NCBI GenBank assembly: GCA_964017185.1 | Contig: OZ024873.1 | Coordinates: 43,262,760-43,326,759, forward strand | Source of the DNA: Rugalucina vietnamica | Lineage: Eukaryota; Mollusca; Bivalvia; Lucinida; Lucinidae | Direction: 5' to 3' | Length of the DNA: 64,000 nucleotides | Shown: positions 32,990-44,436 of the stretch, in pieces | Position numbering within the stretch: position 1 is the first letter of the stretch | Layout of the letters: every line of letters starts with the position of its first letter | Position numbers and translations under genes: made by a program | Notes under the pieces: generated by a model | The model's database searches: none | What the model was told of the DNA's origin: nothing | The model's input: only the letters and a program-made list of their open reading frames with translations

Positions 32990-33230
32990 TTAAATTCAGT
33001 TTTACGTTCCTTTCAATATTATTTCAGCTCATATGGGACGGGTCAATCAGTAGGTGGGGCGAAAACGGAAGAACCCCGAGAAAAACCACCTGGCACACCC
33101 GCAAGCAGAACTTGGCTTGTCTCACATGTGGCCAGAGCGGGGCTGGAACCCGCACCAGACACAGCGGTGAGATGATCGAGTGATTAAGAAACAGCGCTCT
33201 TTTAAAACCGCTCGGCCACGGGGGCCGCCT
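32990..33230 (-). mobile_element. tRNA-derived SINE, - strand, nested in R1
   Basis: On the - strand the head starts GCGGCCCCCGTGGCCGAGCG (A box TGGCCGAGCGG) and carries a B-box-like GGGTTCCAGCCCC about 80 nt later. The length between the boxes suggests a tRNA with a long variable arm (Leu/Ser type). The body follows: GTGAGACAAGCCAAGTTCTG, GGTGTGCCAGGTGGTTTTTC, ending ACGTAAAACTGAATTTAAAG. The R1 sequence resumes directly at 33231. Confidence 0.8.
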
Positions 33231-33520
33231 TTTCATATTTCAGTTCAGGTAACTGAGTTGCCGCCTATTGTGAAAAGGCTGCCCACTCGGCTTACGATAT
33301 GTTCTCATAATATAAGTAGGCCTACCTGGGCAATTACGTTGCAAGGTAGTAGGCATTTTTAACGAGTTGAGGTCTTAATGATGATGTTAAGCTAACGAAG
33401 TTTTGAACAATTGACCCCTGGTTGACAATTAAGTTTTTCCCACATGTTTTTTTTTGAGTGGAGTGGGAATTTCTTTCTGATTGCGCCATTTCCTGATCAT
33501 GGCCTACATTTAACTTTTAA
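33231..33520 (+). repeat. Interspersed repeat R1, copy 8, right part
   Basis: TTTTCATATTTCAGTTCAGG, CTCGGCTTACGATATGTTC and GAGTGGGAATTTCTTTCTGA complete the copy interrupted at 32989; about 90 bp of extra sequence lies at 33320-33420. Confidence 0.8.
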
Positions 33521-34007
33521 CTCCTGTTGCAATTTTATATTTTATTATTTGCGTGAATATTTCAACAGCTTTTCATCTATTAATCTACAAATAAGAGCAA
33601 TGATATCGTTTTTAGACACGTGTTTTCGATTGTTGCTTATAACTAATAAGGTTTTGCGTATCGAAGATGCAACTTCAAAAAGTGTTCTCTTAAGACAGAA
33701 GTAAATTGAGTCCTCCGTCAAACCACCCATCATTAGTATTCATTTTTAAAAAGACCATTCAAATCAGCACATTAGCTAACGGTCAATGACGGTTAGAAAA
33801 CAAGGGGGTTAGAAACAGACCAACACGTACTTTTTACAGGTAAATATACGTGCAAAAACACAATATTTGTCTAAGGAAATAGGGGTGGGCGTGGTTATAC
33901 CTTGCTGGCGGAGGAGTCAATTATTAAGCGAATGCGATAATAGAGAGGAACACGTCATGTCTTATGTAAACTTTTTCGCAGCTGAGAAACACGTGGTAAG
34001 GATGGGT
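33521..34007. other. Unassigned intron sequence
   Basis: Nothing recognised. Confidence 0.5.
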
Positions 34008-34377
34008 GACGCACAATGAAATTCTGCCCGAAGTTGAGATGAGAAATTCGAATTTTCTCCTATAGCGTTTATTCTGTTGACTGATAGATAGGTGCAGTCA
34101 ATGCAGAAATTGAACATTTATTATTCAATGAAAGTATTATAAGTAATCCAGGTTATTTCGTTTTCGCAAACATGAACATATAGTACTTCCATCACAATAA
34201 CATTGAAGTGTTTGCGAAAACGAAATAACCGGGATTTCTTACGTTACTTTCTTTCAATAAATGTTAAATTTCTGCATTGACTGCACCTACATGTATCTGT
34301 CAGTCAGTAGAAGAAACGCTGTAGGAGAAAACTCGATAATCTAACCTCAACTTCGGACAGAACTTCATTGTGTGTCA
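34008..34377. mobile_element. 370-bp near-complete foldback (hairpin MITE)
   Basis: Arms 34008-34176 and 34209-34377 pair almost throughout: GAC(G/A)CACAATGAA at the tips, TGCAGTCAATGCAGAAATT, and GTTATTTCGTTTTCGCAAAC near the centre. The loop is about 30 nt. No coding capacity. Confidence 0.85.
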
Positions 34378-34572
34378 AGGATTATTTATCGGTTTATATG
34401 TATACAATACCACGTGATTCTCAGTAGTGTTTTAAACCCTTCGAAATTTATCCTGACGTTAAGCAACTTAAACCAATATAACGTAGGAATAATGAGAAAG
34501 TTTTCAAGTCTTTCTTAAAAGCAAAGCGCAGCCACCAAACTTAATAGAATTAAAACTGAGATCCGTTAAGAT
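34378..34572. other. Unassigned intron sequence
   Basis: Nothing recognised. Confidence 0.4.
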
Positions 34573-34760
34573 CAGTGAACATATTAGTGAGAAATGGGAT
34601 GGGTCATATGATGGTTTCGGCTATTTAAGCCTCGTCAGTAACCCTTTAGATTTGGCAACATGGAGCCAAAGAGAATTACTGTAATTTTACAACTTTCAAC
34701 TGGGCTGTCGATACAAAGGCTAGTATTATTCAAAGATGACCAAATATATTAAATCTTGGT
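34573..34760 (+). repeat. Direct repeat flanking the Tc1-like element, left
   Basis: ATTAGTGAGAAATGGGATGG, GGTTTCGGCTATTTAAGCC, GCAACATGGAGCCA, GGGCTGTCGATACAAAG. It recurs at 37987-38175 in the same orientation. GCAGTGAAC at 34926 repeats ATCAGTGAAC at 34573, so a tandem unit of about 353 bp existed before the Tc1-like element landed in it. Confidence 0.75.
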
Positions 34761-36206
34761 TAGAACTTGTGTCTTAACCGATCATATTTTTCTGATTTCT
34801 CACAATACCCTCGCTGATCTCAGTGGACCAAAAAGGAAAATATAATCTGCACTATGAATGATGTACGGGGAGACTTCACGGCACAACACCTGCGGCAGTA
34901 ATAGCAAATTAAATTAAAACTTAAGAGCAGTGAACCCGACAAAAAAGAAACGCAACGGCGATATTTTCCCATTTAGTTTACCTTTTCACGGGGTCTATTA
35001 TCTACGCCTATATAATCTGGTGTCGTCCAGGTATAAGCAGGTTCCGATAGTGGTTGTGAGAAATTGAATGTAAACAAAGAAATGGAGTAGACAGGTGAAC
35101 ACAGTATGGTATATAAAGGCAAGAAATTGAACAAAAATTGTTCAGCCAGTTTCATAGGTTATCTTGGTTCTTAATCTCTATCAAAACATAGCTTTGCAGC
35201 ATGGCAGGGTCATGCTCGGACAGTGCCAAAGCAACATAAACATTGTATATACTAGAAGCTAAGCCTCTCTATGCTTGCTTTCAAAGTGAATTTGTGCCTA
35301 CTTTGAATATCTAAAAATGCACATTTTCACCTTAAATATCCATTTGTTGGTACAAATAAAATGGACTTAGCGTTCCTGAAACAAAAAACTGATTCAATTT
35401 GTTGAATTTGATGGGTATATATGCTATATGTCATGAAGATAGAATTATGTTAGCTTTAACTTTTTATCAGTTTTGTCCAATTTTGTCAGTTAGTATAAAT
35501 GATCTTGCATTTTAACCAGTCTTGTCAGGAAAATGTTTCACAATACAGATACAGTTAGAAAAATAATCACATGAAGTGGTTGTTTTTGAGCAAATTTTCT
35601 GAAATCGGACTTATATTCCTCACTGAACAAGTAAGTTGCATGATTACTGTTTTATCTTTTGATTTTGAATAAAATCCTGATGTGCAATCTCAAGAGAATT
35701 TACAATCGTTAGTAGGAATCAAAACTAGAGTGGCGAAGATGCACTAGGAAGCTAGATTTTGATGTTCAAAGTTTCGATACGTGGCTGTTTTGATATAACA
35801 GTTTCGGACAGATTCATAAGTTTGCTCTACATTTTGAATATTTATGCACCGGATATTGTACGATTCGACCCACAAATAGCGCTGGCGAACACTTTTTGAA
35901 CATGTAACACGCCATTGCATAGGAAATAGTTACGAAGTGCTTGCTAGCGCTAGCATTATGCAACGCACCCCTGTTCATGCATAACACGTATCAGCTAACG
36001 TGCCTATTCATATCCTACATGTACATAATATTCCCCGAATAGCTTTGTGGCAAATAATGTCGTATGCAGGATGCATAATTTGCTCAGTTAAGAAATACAT
36101 GTAGATTGTTCTCATTGAAAGGACCTGTTGTGTAGTAGTCAGTCTATTCAACTCGCGATTGTTTTAAAGTGGTTTGAAATTAAGTTGATTTTTTGGTGTG
36201 TGTGTT

Positions 36207-36239
<33 letters not shown>

Positions 36240-36481
36240 ATGAAAGCCGTATACTCGGTTCTAGATATATAAACATGCATAAAAGAATGAAGACCAACTT
36301 GACATCAGGAAAAAAGCACAAGCGCATGAGGAGAAGACGGCCTGGTTTAGTCCCCCAAATGAACTGGAACACTGAAATCGAAATATTTGAACATGATGAA
36401 TCAGTAGTCGAAGAAGAAAGTGATGTGGAAGATGAAATCGATTGTGAATATGGGCCGATAAGAAATTATCCAGAAGAGTAA
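36240..36481 (+). CDS. Open frame of unknown origin, basic then acidic
   Basis: After a run of about 27 T at 36206-36232 an open frame runs to TAA at 36479-36481. It encodes a very basic segment (GKKHKRMRRRRPGL) followed by an acidic tail (HDESVVEEESDVEDEIDC). Composition is far more protein-like than neighbouring frames. AAAAATGAAAG|C at about 36250 could be a splice acceptor after the T tract, which would make this the last exon of a + strand gene or a captured exon. No family recognised. Confidence 0.3.
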
Positions 36482-37308
36482 AACATCTATTTAATGTTTA
36501 GACAAATTTTGGCGCATATTAATCACAGCTGCTTATATCAGGTTGCGACATAGCGAATAACGAAACGAAAACTTAACAGTTTCATGTTTGTGAAATATCT
36601 CGCAACCCATGATTTTGTGCTTTGCATACACACCACCCCTACACTTTATTCTTATAAAGTACATGTTTAGATGCTGTTCTTCCTCCAAAGCAAAATGACA
36701 TGTTATTTCTTGAATATATAAATCATTGAAGACCATCAAGTGTGCTCACCTTTAGCAGTCTGCTCAAAATCACAAGTGTGTCGACAAGTCAACTAAAATG
36801 TACCGCTAATTTATCTCCTCGCGGATGAGGCACGTGCTTTTATGAGCTTTGAACATTTTCGCTGAACGCTTCTCAAATTTTTGCAAAGATTTGTTAATGT
36901 GAATTTGACGTTTTAATAATATCTAGAGACTGCACTTCAAAAAATGTACATTGCTGGCCTAAGTTCTTATATTTTATTTCATTTTATGAAGAAAACAATG
37001 AAACGCCTGACTAAATTGGCCTTAACCAGCACAACTCCCGAGCATATTGGCTTGAAGAATAGACCCCGTGCTTTTGTAGCATGCTTTAAAAATGTCCGTC
37101 TATTTGCAATTCTGGCCAAATCTTGTTGAAATTTTGACAATGCATAGAAGAATGTCCGTTCCTTTGATAAACATGAAAGTTTGCTTCCATGAAATCAATG
37201 GACAATATTTCCATGCGTTCGTTTATGGTTACTCTCTACATAAAATTTACAGTATACATGTGTATATGGATATCGCATTTGATTTTTGATTGTGTTTTAA
37301 ACGTTGTT

Positions 37309-37809
37309 ATGGCACGGCTGCAGACGTTTGCGCTAGATCGGGCCATTGGTATGTTATCTGCTGATCAATATATTGCAAACGTCGAAAGGGCGTTTAACGT
37401 TATTTCTGCTACAGTTATTTGTCTGAGACGTCGTTTCCAACAGACGTGCAATTGTGAATGTTGCGCCTCGATCAGGAAGTCCTAGGAGTTTGTCGAATGC
37501 TGACGATCGTCACATTCGTTTGGCATCGCTTCGTGATAGTTTCTGACCGGCAACGTCATTAGCCAGTGACATTAACAGAACTCGAAATGTCAATGTCACT
37601 ACCAAAACGGTTACAGTCCGGTTTGGTCCCATTAGAACATGTATTGGACCTATTGGGGCGTAACGTACGTCGCTATACGGCAACAAATAATGGCTGCATT
37701 ACGCTCAGAATGGAATATGATCCCCCAGGATACCATTAAGACTATCATCAGGTCTATGCGGAGACGATACACAGCGTTCATACGTGCTAACGGAGAAAAT
37801 GTGAATTGA
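37309..37809 (+). pseudogene. Tc1-like transposase remnant
   Basis: The frame opens with MARLQTFALDRAIGML, matching the start of the Tc1-type N-terminal helix-turn-helix (usual ..RG.AIGML..G), continues with ICLRRRFQQT and, after a frame change, DRHIRLASLRDSF and RTRNVNVTTKTVTVRFG, the bipartite DNA-binding domain. It then jumps to the C-terminal end, WNMIPQDTIKTIIRSMRRRY followed by ANGENVN and TGA at 37807. The central DDE catalytic part is deleted and at least one frameshift and several stops are present, so it is inactive. Confidence 0.8.
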
Positions 37810-37986
37810 CCCCTACTGCGTTTAAGACGCGTCATAATGTTTTGAAACGACATATTGTAATGAAAATTCAGGAATGAACTGTCAAAAGAATTTTCTTTCA
37901 AATGTTTTTCATAATTTTTCTATATCATACTGAGTTTTCCAGAAAAAAAATCGGGTTTATGACCATTGCGTTTCTTTTTTGTCGGG

Positions 37987-38175
37987 TATATTAATGAGAA
38001 ATGGAATGGGCCATACCATGGTTTCGGCTATTTAAGCCTCGCCAGTTACCCTTTAGATTTTGCAACATGGAGCCAGAGTGAATTACTGTAATTTTGCAAC
38101 TTTCAACAGGGCTGTCGATACAAAGACTAATATTATCCAAAGAGGCCAAATATATCAAACTGGCCGTCTTGGTTA
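37987..38175 (+). repeat. Direct repeat flanking the Tc1-like element, right
   Basis: ATTAATGAGAAATGGAATGG, GGTTTCGGCTATTTAAGCC, GCAACATGGAGCCAGA, GGGCTGTCGATACAAAG: second copy of 34573-34760. Confidence 0.75.
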
Positions 38176-39699
38176 GAAAACAGCATTAAACAGCCAATAC
38201 AGCATTGGCAACGGTTGCCAATGCAAAGTAAGACAATATCAAAAGACACGAAGCGGTCTTTGCAAATGTATTAAAGAATGATCATCATTTTTTAAAGATA
38301 AATCACTCGCAGTATGAGACAACATGCCTTGTAAAGCAATAACATCATATACGTAATACAGTGTAGAGAAACATAAAGTCTGTATAACTTGGTTCCGAAT
38401 CTAATATAGATATTATTCAGGAGATGATAAGGCGTTCTGACATGACCAAAGTGTATATCGACTTTGGACAGACTATGAAGTGAAAAAAGCTTTTCTGCCA
38501 ATACAGGCCAAATAAAGTGAACCATAGTTTTAATGCTCTTTTTCTTTAATCAGGTTATATGGCAGTGATATAGAAAAGAAAAATCGTATGTGGACAAGTT
38601 CGTCGCACGGAACCCTCTACATTTCAGTTTACTGAGCGCCTCGGCAGAATTTTTGCACCGTCTCATAGCATCGTATGACATATATTTGATAGCATTAAGA
38701 CATGAAGTTAGGCCAATAATATATGGGTTTCCGGTTTCACGAGCGACCCTATTTTTTTCCAGCGACTCAAAAGTTTTTATTGAGTTCTCTAAAAAATACA
38801 AAGTGGCCGCGACCGACCTTAATTCAAATTTCCAATCTCCCGGAATCTCGTATCTCGCGACCATTTTTTTTTTCTCGCTGCCTTTATAGTCTTTATAGAA
38901 TGGATTAAACAAAAGTGAAACCTTGCGTGTTCCCACATTTAAAACCGTTAAAAAACATCTAGAAACAAGAAAATTCATTTATTTACAACACAAAACTGAA
39001 AGTTAAAAGCGTCCTTGACATCGCGCTTATGCCGCCGTTGAAATTATTGGCGCACACGGACAAGTTTTATTGATAATATCGATACCGTATATAAAGTCGC
39101 AAATAGTCCAGGGACTTGAAAATAATTTTAGAGGTCAAGCCTCATATTTCCAAGTCCGGGAAACTAAGATTCTGGCCTGTGGCGTTATTTACCGGTAGAT
39201 GATACCGGGAATTTTTGGTGCTCAAATTATAGGTTAAATTTGAAAATCTTCAATAACATGCTATTGTATTGAATAAATTAATTATTTTTGCACCATACTG
39301 CAATGTTCTTACCTTTTAAATAATTGTCAAAATCATTATTTTGTGGCATTAAAAAGTGTCTATCGTTTTAAACGTCTTCAGGTTGTGCACTTTCGTTTTC
39401 GCGTTTGAGTGACGTCAGCTCGAGACTTTGGTTGTTACAAAACTAGGATTTTTTAACGAAATATTTTAAACGCCGGTATCTATGGACAAGTACTGGAAGG
39501 GTGACGCTCTGCGGTAATTACACATTAATTACAAATGATGCAAATCAAGTTAGGCAATAGGGAAGTGCATTTAGACTCGTTATTTCACACTAGGCCGACC
39601 AACTCTTCCTTTACATCTTAAGATCCACAGAGGACTTCCCTACTATACTGAAACAACGGGTAAACGCTACACATAATTTTGCTATATTCTTAAATAACA
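38176..39699. other. Unassigned intron sequence
   Basis: A 142-codon - strand frame (38978-38550) overlaps a 99-codon + strand frame. Neither resembles a known protein, and the T9 run at 38866 makes exon status doubtful. No repeat family recognised here. Confidence 0.45.
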
Positions 39700-40340
39700 A
39701 ACACACATTGGCGTGTGAGTAAAACGTGTGCCGGACGTACGAAAATCTCCACACACGCTAAACATTTGGATGTATGAATTAATTTTGTTTTCAAACTGTT
39801 TTCAAACTTATAAAAGAAGTCACGCATTAGTAACCAGGCGTGCGACGGTCGTATAAAAATATCAACAATCTTAAAAATTTTGGAGAACGTCCCAGACACG
39901 TTCAGCGCACACTATATGCGCGAAAAACACGTTAAACGTGAGCTTCACGCTTGTGAAGCGCCCAAACCGAATTCTCGGAAAATCGGAACGCACATGTAGC
40001 GTACATTGGTGTGCCGAACGCTTGCAGCAAATGCGTTTAAAACGTAATCAAAGCGCCTGTAACCGTGAGTGTAACGCATGTTGAACTAATTATAAACGTA
40101 TAAGACACACGCCCGGGATACGCCGAACTTCTCGAAAATTTTAAGCATGCTTATTTTTTTGTAACTCAAACGCACCGGGAAGCTGCAGCGACGTATATAC
40201 ATAGAGAGACTTTGAGGAACGTATACCAAACGAACACATCACGCATGTTAGGAACGCGTTTCTAACTGTCTCCGACTTGGTTCTGACGTTTGTTGAATTG
40301 TTCTTTATCAAGTTTAGCTGGTGTGTGTAGTATACGTCAA
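39700..40340. mobile_element. Word-array element E5, copy 1
   Basis: Collinear with the reverse complement of 60303-60964: ACGTGTGCCGGACGTACG, ACGTCCCAGACACG, ATCGGAACGCACATGTAGCG, CACACGCCCGGGATACGCCG, AATTTTAAGCATGCTTA. More diverged and AT-richer than the other copies; ends are not clear. Confidence 0.75.
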
Positions 40341-40950
40341 TTCATAACAGCATGATGTTTTGTATCAGATTTCACTCCGTTGCCGAACTGTTCATCACAC
40401 AAGAGAAGTGCATTAATTCCCACATCTTGCACTTTGATTGAAAAAAAGACCATACCAATTCGATAGCTGTGCGACGTGTAACAGAACTCGTTAATATAAG
40501 CTTGTCAAAAGTCGGTATAGTCGGTAAATAGTTATATACGTACTGTTATACCCTCCGACTTTAAATAAAATAAATAAATTTATATGTCTTCAGCTTATGG
40601 AATCTGTCCTGGTTGGATCCAAGCGCTGTCAATATAATGTTTCTCATTTTGGTAAGCCAAGTTCGGCATTACGCTCTATTTAATTGACACGGTCATTTCC
40701 CCGCTTCCTGTTAAAATGCGCACAGCACGACTCTGTGTGCTGTTACAGAAGCGAATCAAAGTGCCAGAATGAAATGTATGTGTAATGAAACATTAAATAC
40801 GTTTTGATGCTAGCTAGATAGCTATACTATTTTTCTAATCTTGTGTCTAGGGTGGTATTTTAAATTTGATTTTGTACAATATATGTAGCTTATATACTGG
40901 CTCCTTTGTTTCGAGCAGGTCTCTAACAAACATATACACCTACTCAACAA
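40341..40950. other. Unassigned intron sequence
   Basis: Nothing recognised. Confidence 0.5.
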
Positions 40951-41068
40951 AGAAAGTTTTGGCGGTAGGTGTATAAGTTTCCCGCCGTTTATTATACACC
41001 GGTGTATAATATCCGGCGGGAAATTTATACACCGGTCTCTAATATCAGGCGGGAAACTTATCAGTCCT
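40951..41068. repeat. Word array (GGCGGGAAATTTATACACC), palindromic
   Basis: TATACACCGGTGTATAATAT is flanked by CCGCCGTTTATTATACACCG and GGCGGGAAATTTATACACCG; GGCGGTAGGTGTATAAGTTT and AGGCGGGAAACTTATC extend the set. About five alternating copies in 115 bp. Confidence 0.75.
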
Positions 41069-41943
41069 CCTGTAGATATACGTTGTTAACTTTATATTAG
41101 ACTCAATAAAAGGTAAGTACATTATGTAATGGGTCAGATGCACCGCAAAAATAATGTTTTCGCCGCGTTCAAAGACATTAAATATTTCCAAGGCTGATTG
41201 GAAGCTTTTTTTAGCAAATCGTGGTTAAGAATCTTTCTATCGTTAAATGCATTTTCTTCCTACAGTAACAGAGTATTTAAAATCCTTTGCTGCGAAAGAA
41301 AAGAAAAGAAATTTCCGGTTTCATTTATTTACAATTCCCCCAAAAGTTATATTAAACGAATCGTCGCATACATTTGTGTGAAAATAGCTCTTGCTCCCTG
41401 GTTTCCATTGTTAGTAGAAGGTTAGGGTTAGTGTGAGTTGAATGAGAAACCTGGCAGTAGGAACGAACTTCTCACTATTATTTTTGACCAGCTGTTTTCC
41501 CCCAAAACAGCCGGGCATCAAATGGTCCTCTGTCTTTCAAGCAAGGAGATTAGCCCTTGACAGATCCATATACACTAGCTCATCAATTTAAGCACATTAT
41601 GTAGTTATGTAAAATCATACTTAGATGGTATTGAATTAATTTCGTTTATCATAGACGCAATACGTTTAACGACGTTTAAAAGGGAAATTACTGTGAAGGT
41701 TCTATTTGTTCATGATTGCACGAGGAAATGTAAATATCGTGCACAGTTAGTTACCTCGTTAAGTCCGTGGGATAGATTGGCTAATATGCCATGTCGCGAG
41801 AAAAAAAAGTTAAGCGGAATATAATTGGTCTAAATATGCTGCGCAAGGTTTGGCCAACAGGCTTGCAGTCTTAAGATTAATAGCAGTTGTTATAACGAAA
41901 CAAAGCAGCCAGTATATAAGTCAGTTAGAGTATGTCGGAATCG
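41069..41943. other. Unassigned intron sequence
   Basis: Nothing recognised; the + frame at 41198-41425 has no protein-like features. Confidence 0.5.
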
Positions 41944-42046
41944 GTCAATACGAAAATTATAGACCCGGCACGTGAACTTAAAGCCTCCCTCGCTGCGCTC
42001 GGTCGGCTTTAAGTTCACGTGCCGGGTCTATAATTTTCGTATTGAC
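41944..42046. repeat. Perfect 42-bp inverted repeat with 19-nt loop
   Basis: Left arm 41944-41985 starts GTCAATACGAAAATTATAGA and ends CACGTGAACTTAAAGCC; right arm 42005-42046 is its exact reverse complement. The loop TCCCTCGCTGCGCTCGGTC is itself GC-rich and partly self-pairing. Lack of any mismatch implies a recent origin or active homogenisation. Confidence 0.97.
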
Positions 42047-42712
42047 CTCTCCTCCATACTCTAACTATTACTTCTATTCTTACTTAACAATGGAATGTAA
42101 TGAAACAGAAATTCTAGTCAGAATATGTGCGTAGCGTTTTCACTTTCGTTTCGTATATTTTGGACAATAATTAATAGGTCGGAGTGACTACCACAAAATA
42201 AATATAAAAAGCATAAAAGAAAAGACAATCTTTTGCGGCGCCTATCTTGATCTTCGTTATTGCCGTTTGGAGAAGAAAACAGGAAAATGTCGCAGATCGT
42301 GATGAAAGATCTCTTGTATACCATTTTTCTTGCCCACTTCTGGATAAATTGGCTACTTCAGACGGTCAGAAGAACTTGTTGTCCGCTTAGTATACTCAGG
42401 AAACGCCCGTGTTTGATCGTCCTTGCATACGATGCGTTCTTTGACGGTGTTTCATTCCGAGGCGGGAATGCTAGCAGATTTGACCGGGATGCATTTTTTT
42501 TTATTTAAACACTTTACGTTCTAATCAATCCGAAACTGACGGTGGTTTACATGTACGTATTTACCGCTTTGTAACCCAGCATGTGCAACACGCTTTATGC
42601 ATGCTCTGTGACGTGCTTAATCACACCCGGTAAATTGCAAATTGACCACTGTCGGTGGTCAATGTAAAACATGGTGAATTATATCCGCGTTTCCTGTTAT
42701 TATATAGTTTAC
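42047..42712. other. Unassigned intron sequence
   Basis: ACGGTGGTTTACATG and CCACTGTCGGTGGTCAATG (42541, 42645) are loosely inverted words. No exon. Confidence 0.45.
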
Positions 42713-43016
42713 GCGAGATTTATTGTTAATGAAATACGTAAGATATTTTTTTTCTCTAAATCTTATTATAAAAATCAAAGAATGTCAGGCTATCAGTTTT
42801 TTTTTGTCGTTGACCGTTTACCCGAGGTGATAGTTAACAAGAAAAGATATGACACAAAGTGTCATATCAATTGACTCAATTATAAAGAAAATGTTTCTCA
42901 TGTCCCTCCCTCATCTATTTTAGCCACCCCTGATCTTTTCTTATGGCTCAAATAAAAATAGTCTCTTTTTTTGCAGATGTCAAATGTGTAATTTAAATAT
43001 TATTTAATGTGATTAA
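42713..43016 (+). repeat. Local duplication, copy 1
   Basis: GAGATTTATTGTTAATGAAA to TTTAATGTGATTAA, nearly identical to 43401-43711 (offset about 690 bp). Copy 1 alone contains a 23-bp perfect palindrome at 42846-42868 (GATATGACACAAAGTGTCAT, then ATC) between AACAAGA and TTGACTCAATTA. Confidence 0.92.
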
Positions 43017-43400
43017 CTGATTTTAACACACGCGTTTTGCTACAAAAGATATAAAAGCTGTTCAAAAATAAACCATTTACATAATTTGTACATGTATAGA
43101 TTCCTTCACATATGGTTCAAATTAGACGGAATATTTCCATCGGTATTCCGTTAGACCTCTCCATACCGACGGAAATCACTTCTGTTGAACCCCTGGTCGA
43201 AAATGCAAAATCATCGAAGACTCCAAAGAAATTGAAAATTATGTTATGTTATATCTTTTCTGACTGATAGGACTTAATTCATAAATATTCCAGATGTAAA
43301 AGTAAGCAGATTCATAAAATATTTCGTGTTTTCTGTTGAAAATATCACATACGTCTATAAATAGATAAGGGGAGACTACTGTAAAATATGGGACACAACG
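43017..43400. other. Spacer between the duplicated segments
   Basis: AT-rich; TCCATCGGTATTCCGTTAGA and CCATACCGACGGAAATC at 43135-43170 form a small inverted repeat. Confidence 0.5.
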
Positions 43401-43711
43401 TGAGATTTATTGTTAATGAAATAGGTAAGATATTTTTTTCTCTAAATCTTATTATAAAAATCAAAGAATGCCAGGCTATCAGTTTTTTTTGTCGTTGACC
43501 GTTTAGCCGAGGTGATAGTTAACAAGAGTTGACTCAATTATGAAGAAGATGTTGCAGTTACTCTTCTATAGGGCCGAGAAATGTTTCTCATGTCCCTCCC
43601 TCATCTGTTTTAGCCACCCCTGATCTTTTTTCCTATGGCTCAAATAAAAAAATAGCCTCTTTTTTTGCAGATGTCAAATGTGTAATTTAAATATTATTTA
43701 ATGTGATTAAT
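43401..43711 (+). repeat. Local duplication, copy 2
   Basis: Second copy of 42713-43016. It lacks the 23-bp palindrome and has its own insertion (GATGTTGCAGTTACTCTTCT followed by ATAGGGCCGAG) just before GAAATGTTTCTCATG. Confidence 0.92.
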
Positions 43712-44376
43712 CGAATAGATTATGGATTTTGTAAGAAACTTAAAAGTGGCATGAGAATCAATTATACTGATTTGCTTGGGCTGAGTGAGAATCAATTATA
43801 TTGATTTGTTTGGTATGAGTGGGACAGAACTGTAATTGTATTAAGAAGCATTTGTGCCTAGATGGTATATGGCAGTTAAATTCAAGTGACATGGTTCCCA
43901 CATATTGAAGAATTTGAAATTTTCTTTTTAGTTTTAAATGCACCTGCATGATTGTTGTGGACTGTTATTTTTTCTCTTTGACAACTGAAAATGAGATGTT
44001 GGAAAACCACAAATTGATAACCTGCTATTTACAGGGTTGTAATGTCTACTTCCGAAGATTATAATGGTAATATACATAATTGGCATTGCTCTTTCCTTGG
44101 TTAAGTAAGCTGATTCATTGATTTTTGTTGACCTTTGTCCTAGTCATATTGAGACGTTGCCTCCATTTTATGGGACTTCTACTTAACTTTGGAATGAGTT
44201 GATGTATGTGAAATGTTCTCAAAATATAATAATTGAACACTACCAATGCAATTAGGCTTTGGGCAAGTGAGATGATCCGAAAGCCCTATCATTCCAAACC
44301 AGTAATCATTTTCGCTAACATGGTGCATTCATAGTGATACCATCCAATCTCGCAAATGACAAAATAGCGAAGGAAG
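43712..44376. other. Unassigned intron sequence with a 36-bp tandem pair
   Basis: GAGAATCAATTATACTGATT at 43752 repeats as GAGAATCAATTATATTGATT at 43788. Otherwise nothing recognised. Confidence 0.5.
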
Positions 44377-44379
44377 AAA

Positions 44380-44393
44380 ATAAAAAAAAAAAA

Positions 44394-44435
<42 letters not shown>
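44380..44435. repeat. Poly(A)-rich tract
   Basis: About 55 nt of A with a single C. Confidence 0.95.

Positions 44436-44436
<1 letters not shown>

Larger units (their letters stand above)
34935..37986. mobile_element. Tc1-like element, 3.05 kb, defective
   Basis: Terminal repeats CCCGACAAAAAAGAAACGCA (then A and CGG on the left, TGG on the right) are nearly identical for 24 bp at 34935 and, inverted, at 37986. The right half contains a Tc1-type transposase remnant (37309-37809). Typical Tc1 elements are 1.2-1.7 kb, so about 1.5 kb between 35000 and 37250 is extra; it includes a T-rich tract and an acidic ORF (36205-36481). A TA duplication is not clean. Confidence 0.8.

Noticed and set aside
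38550-38978. 142-codon - strand open frame
   Set aside because: Overlaps an equally open frame on the other strand, includes a homopolymer run and has no recognisable domain; not enough to call a gene.
41984-42008. TCGCTGCGCTCGGTCG, identical to part of the pUC/ColE1 replication origin region
   Set aside because: Only 16 nt match and the sequence lies in the loop of a hairpin whose arms continue into mollusc-like DNA on both sides; no other vector sequence is present. A chance match of a common GC-rich word.
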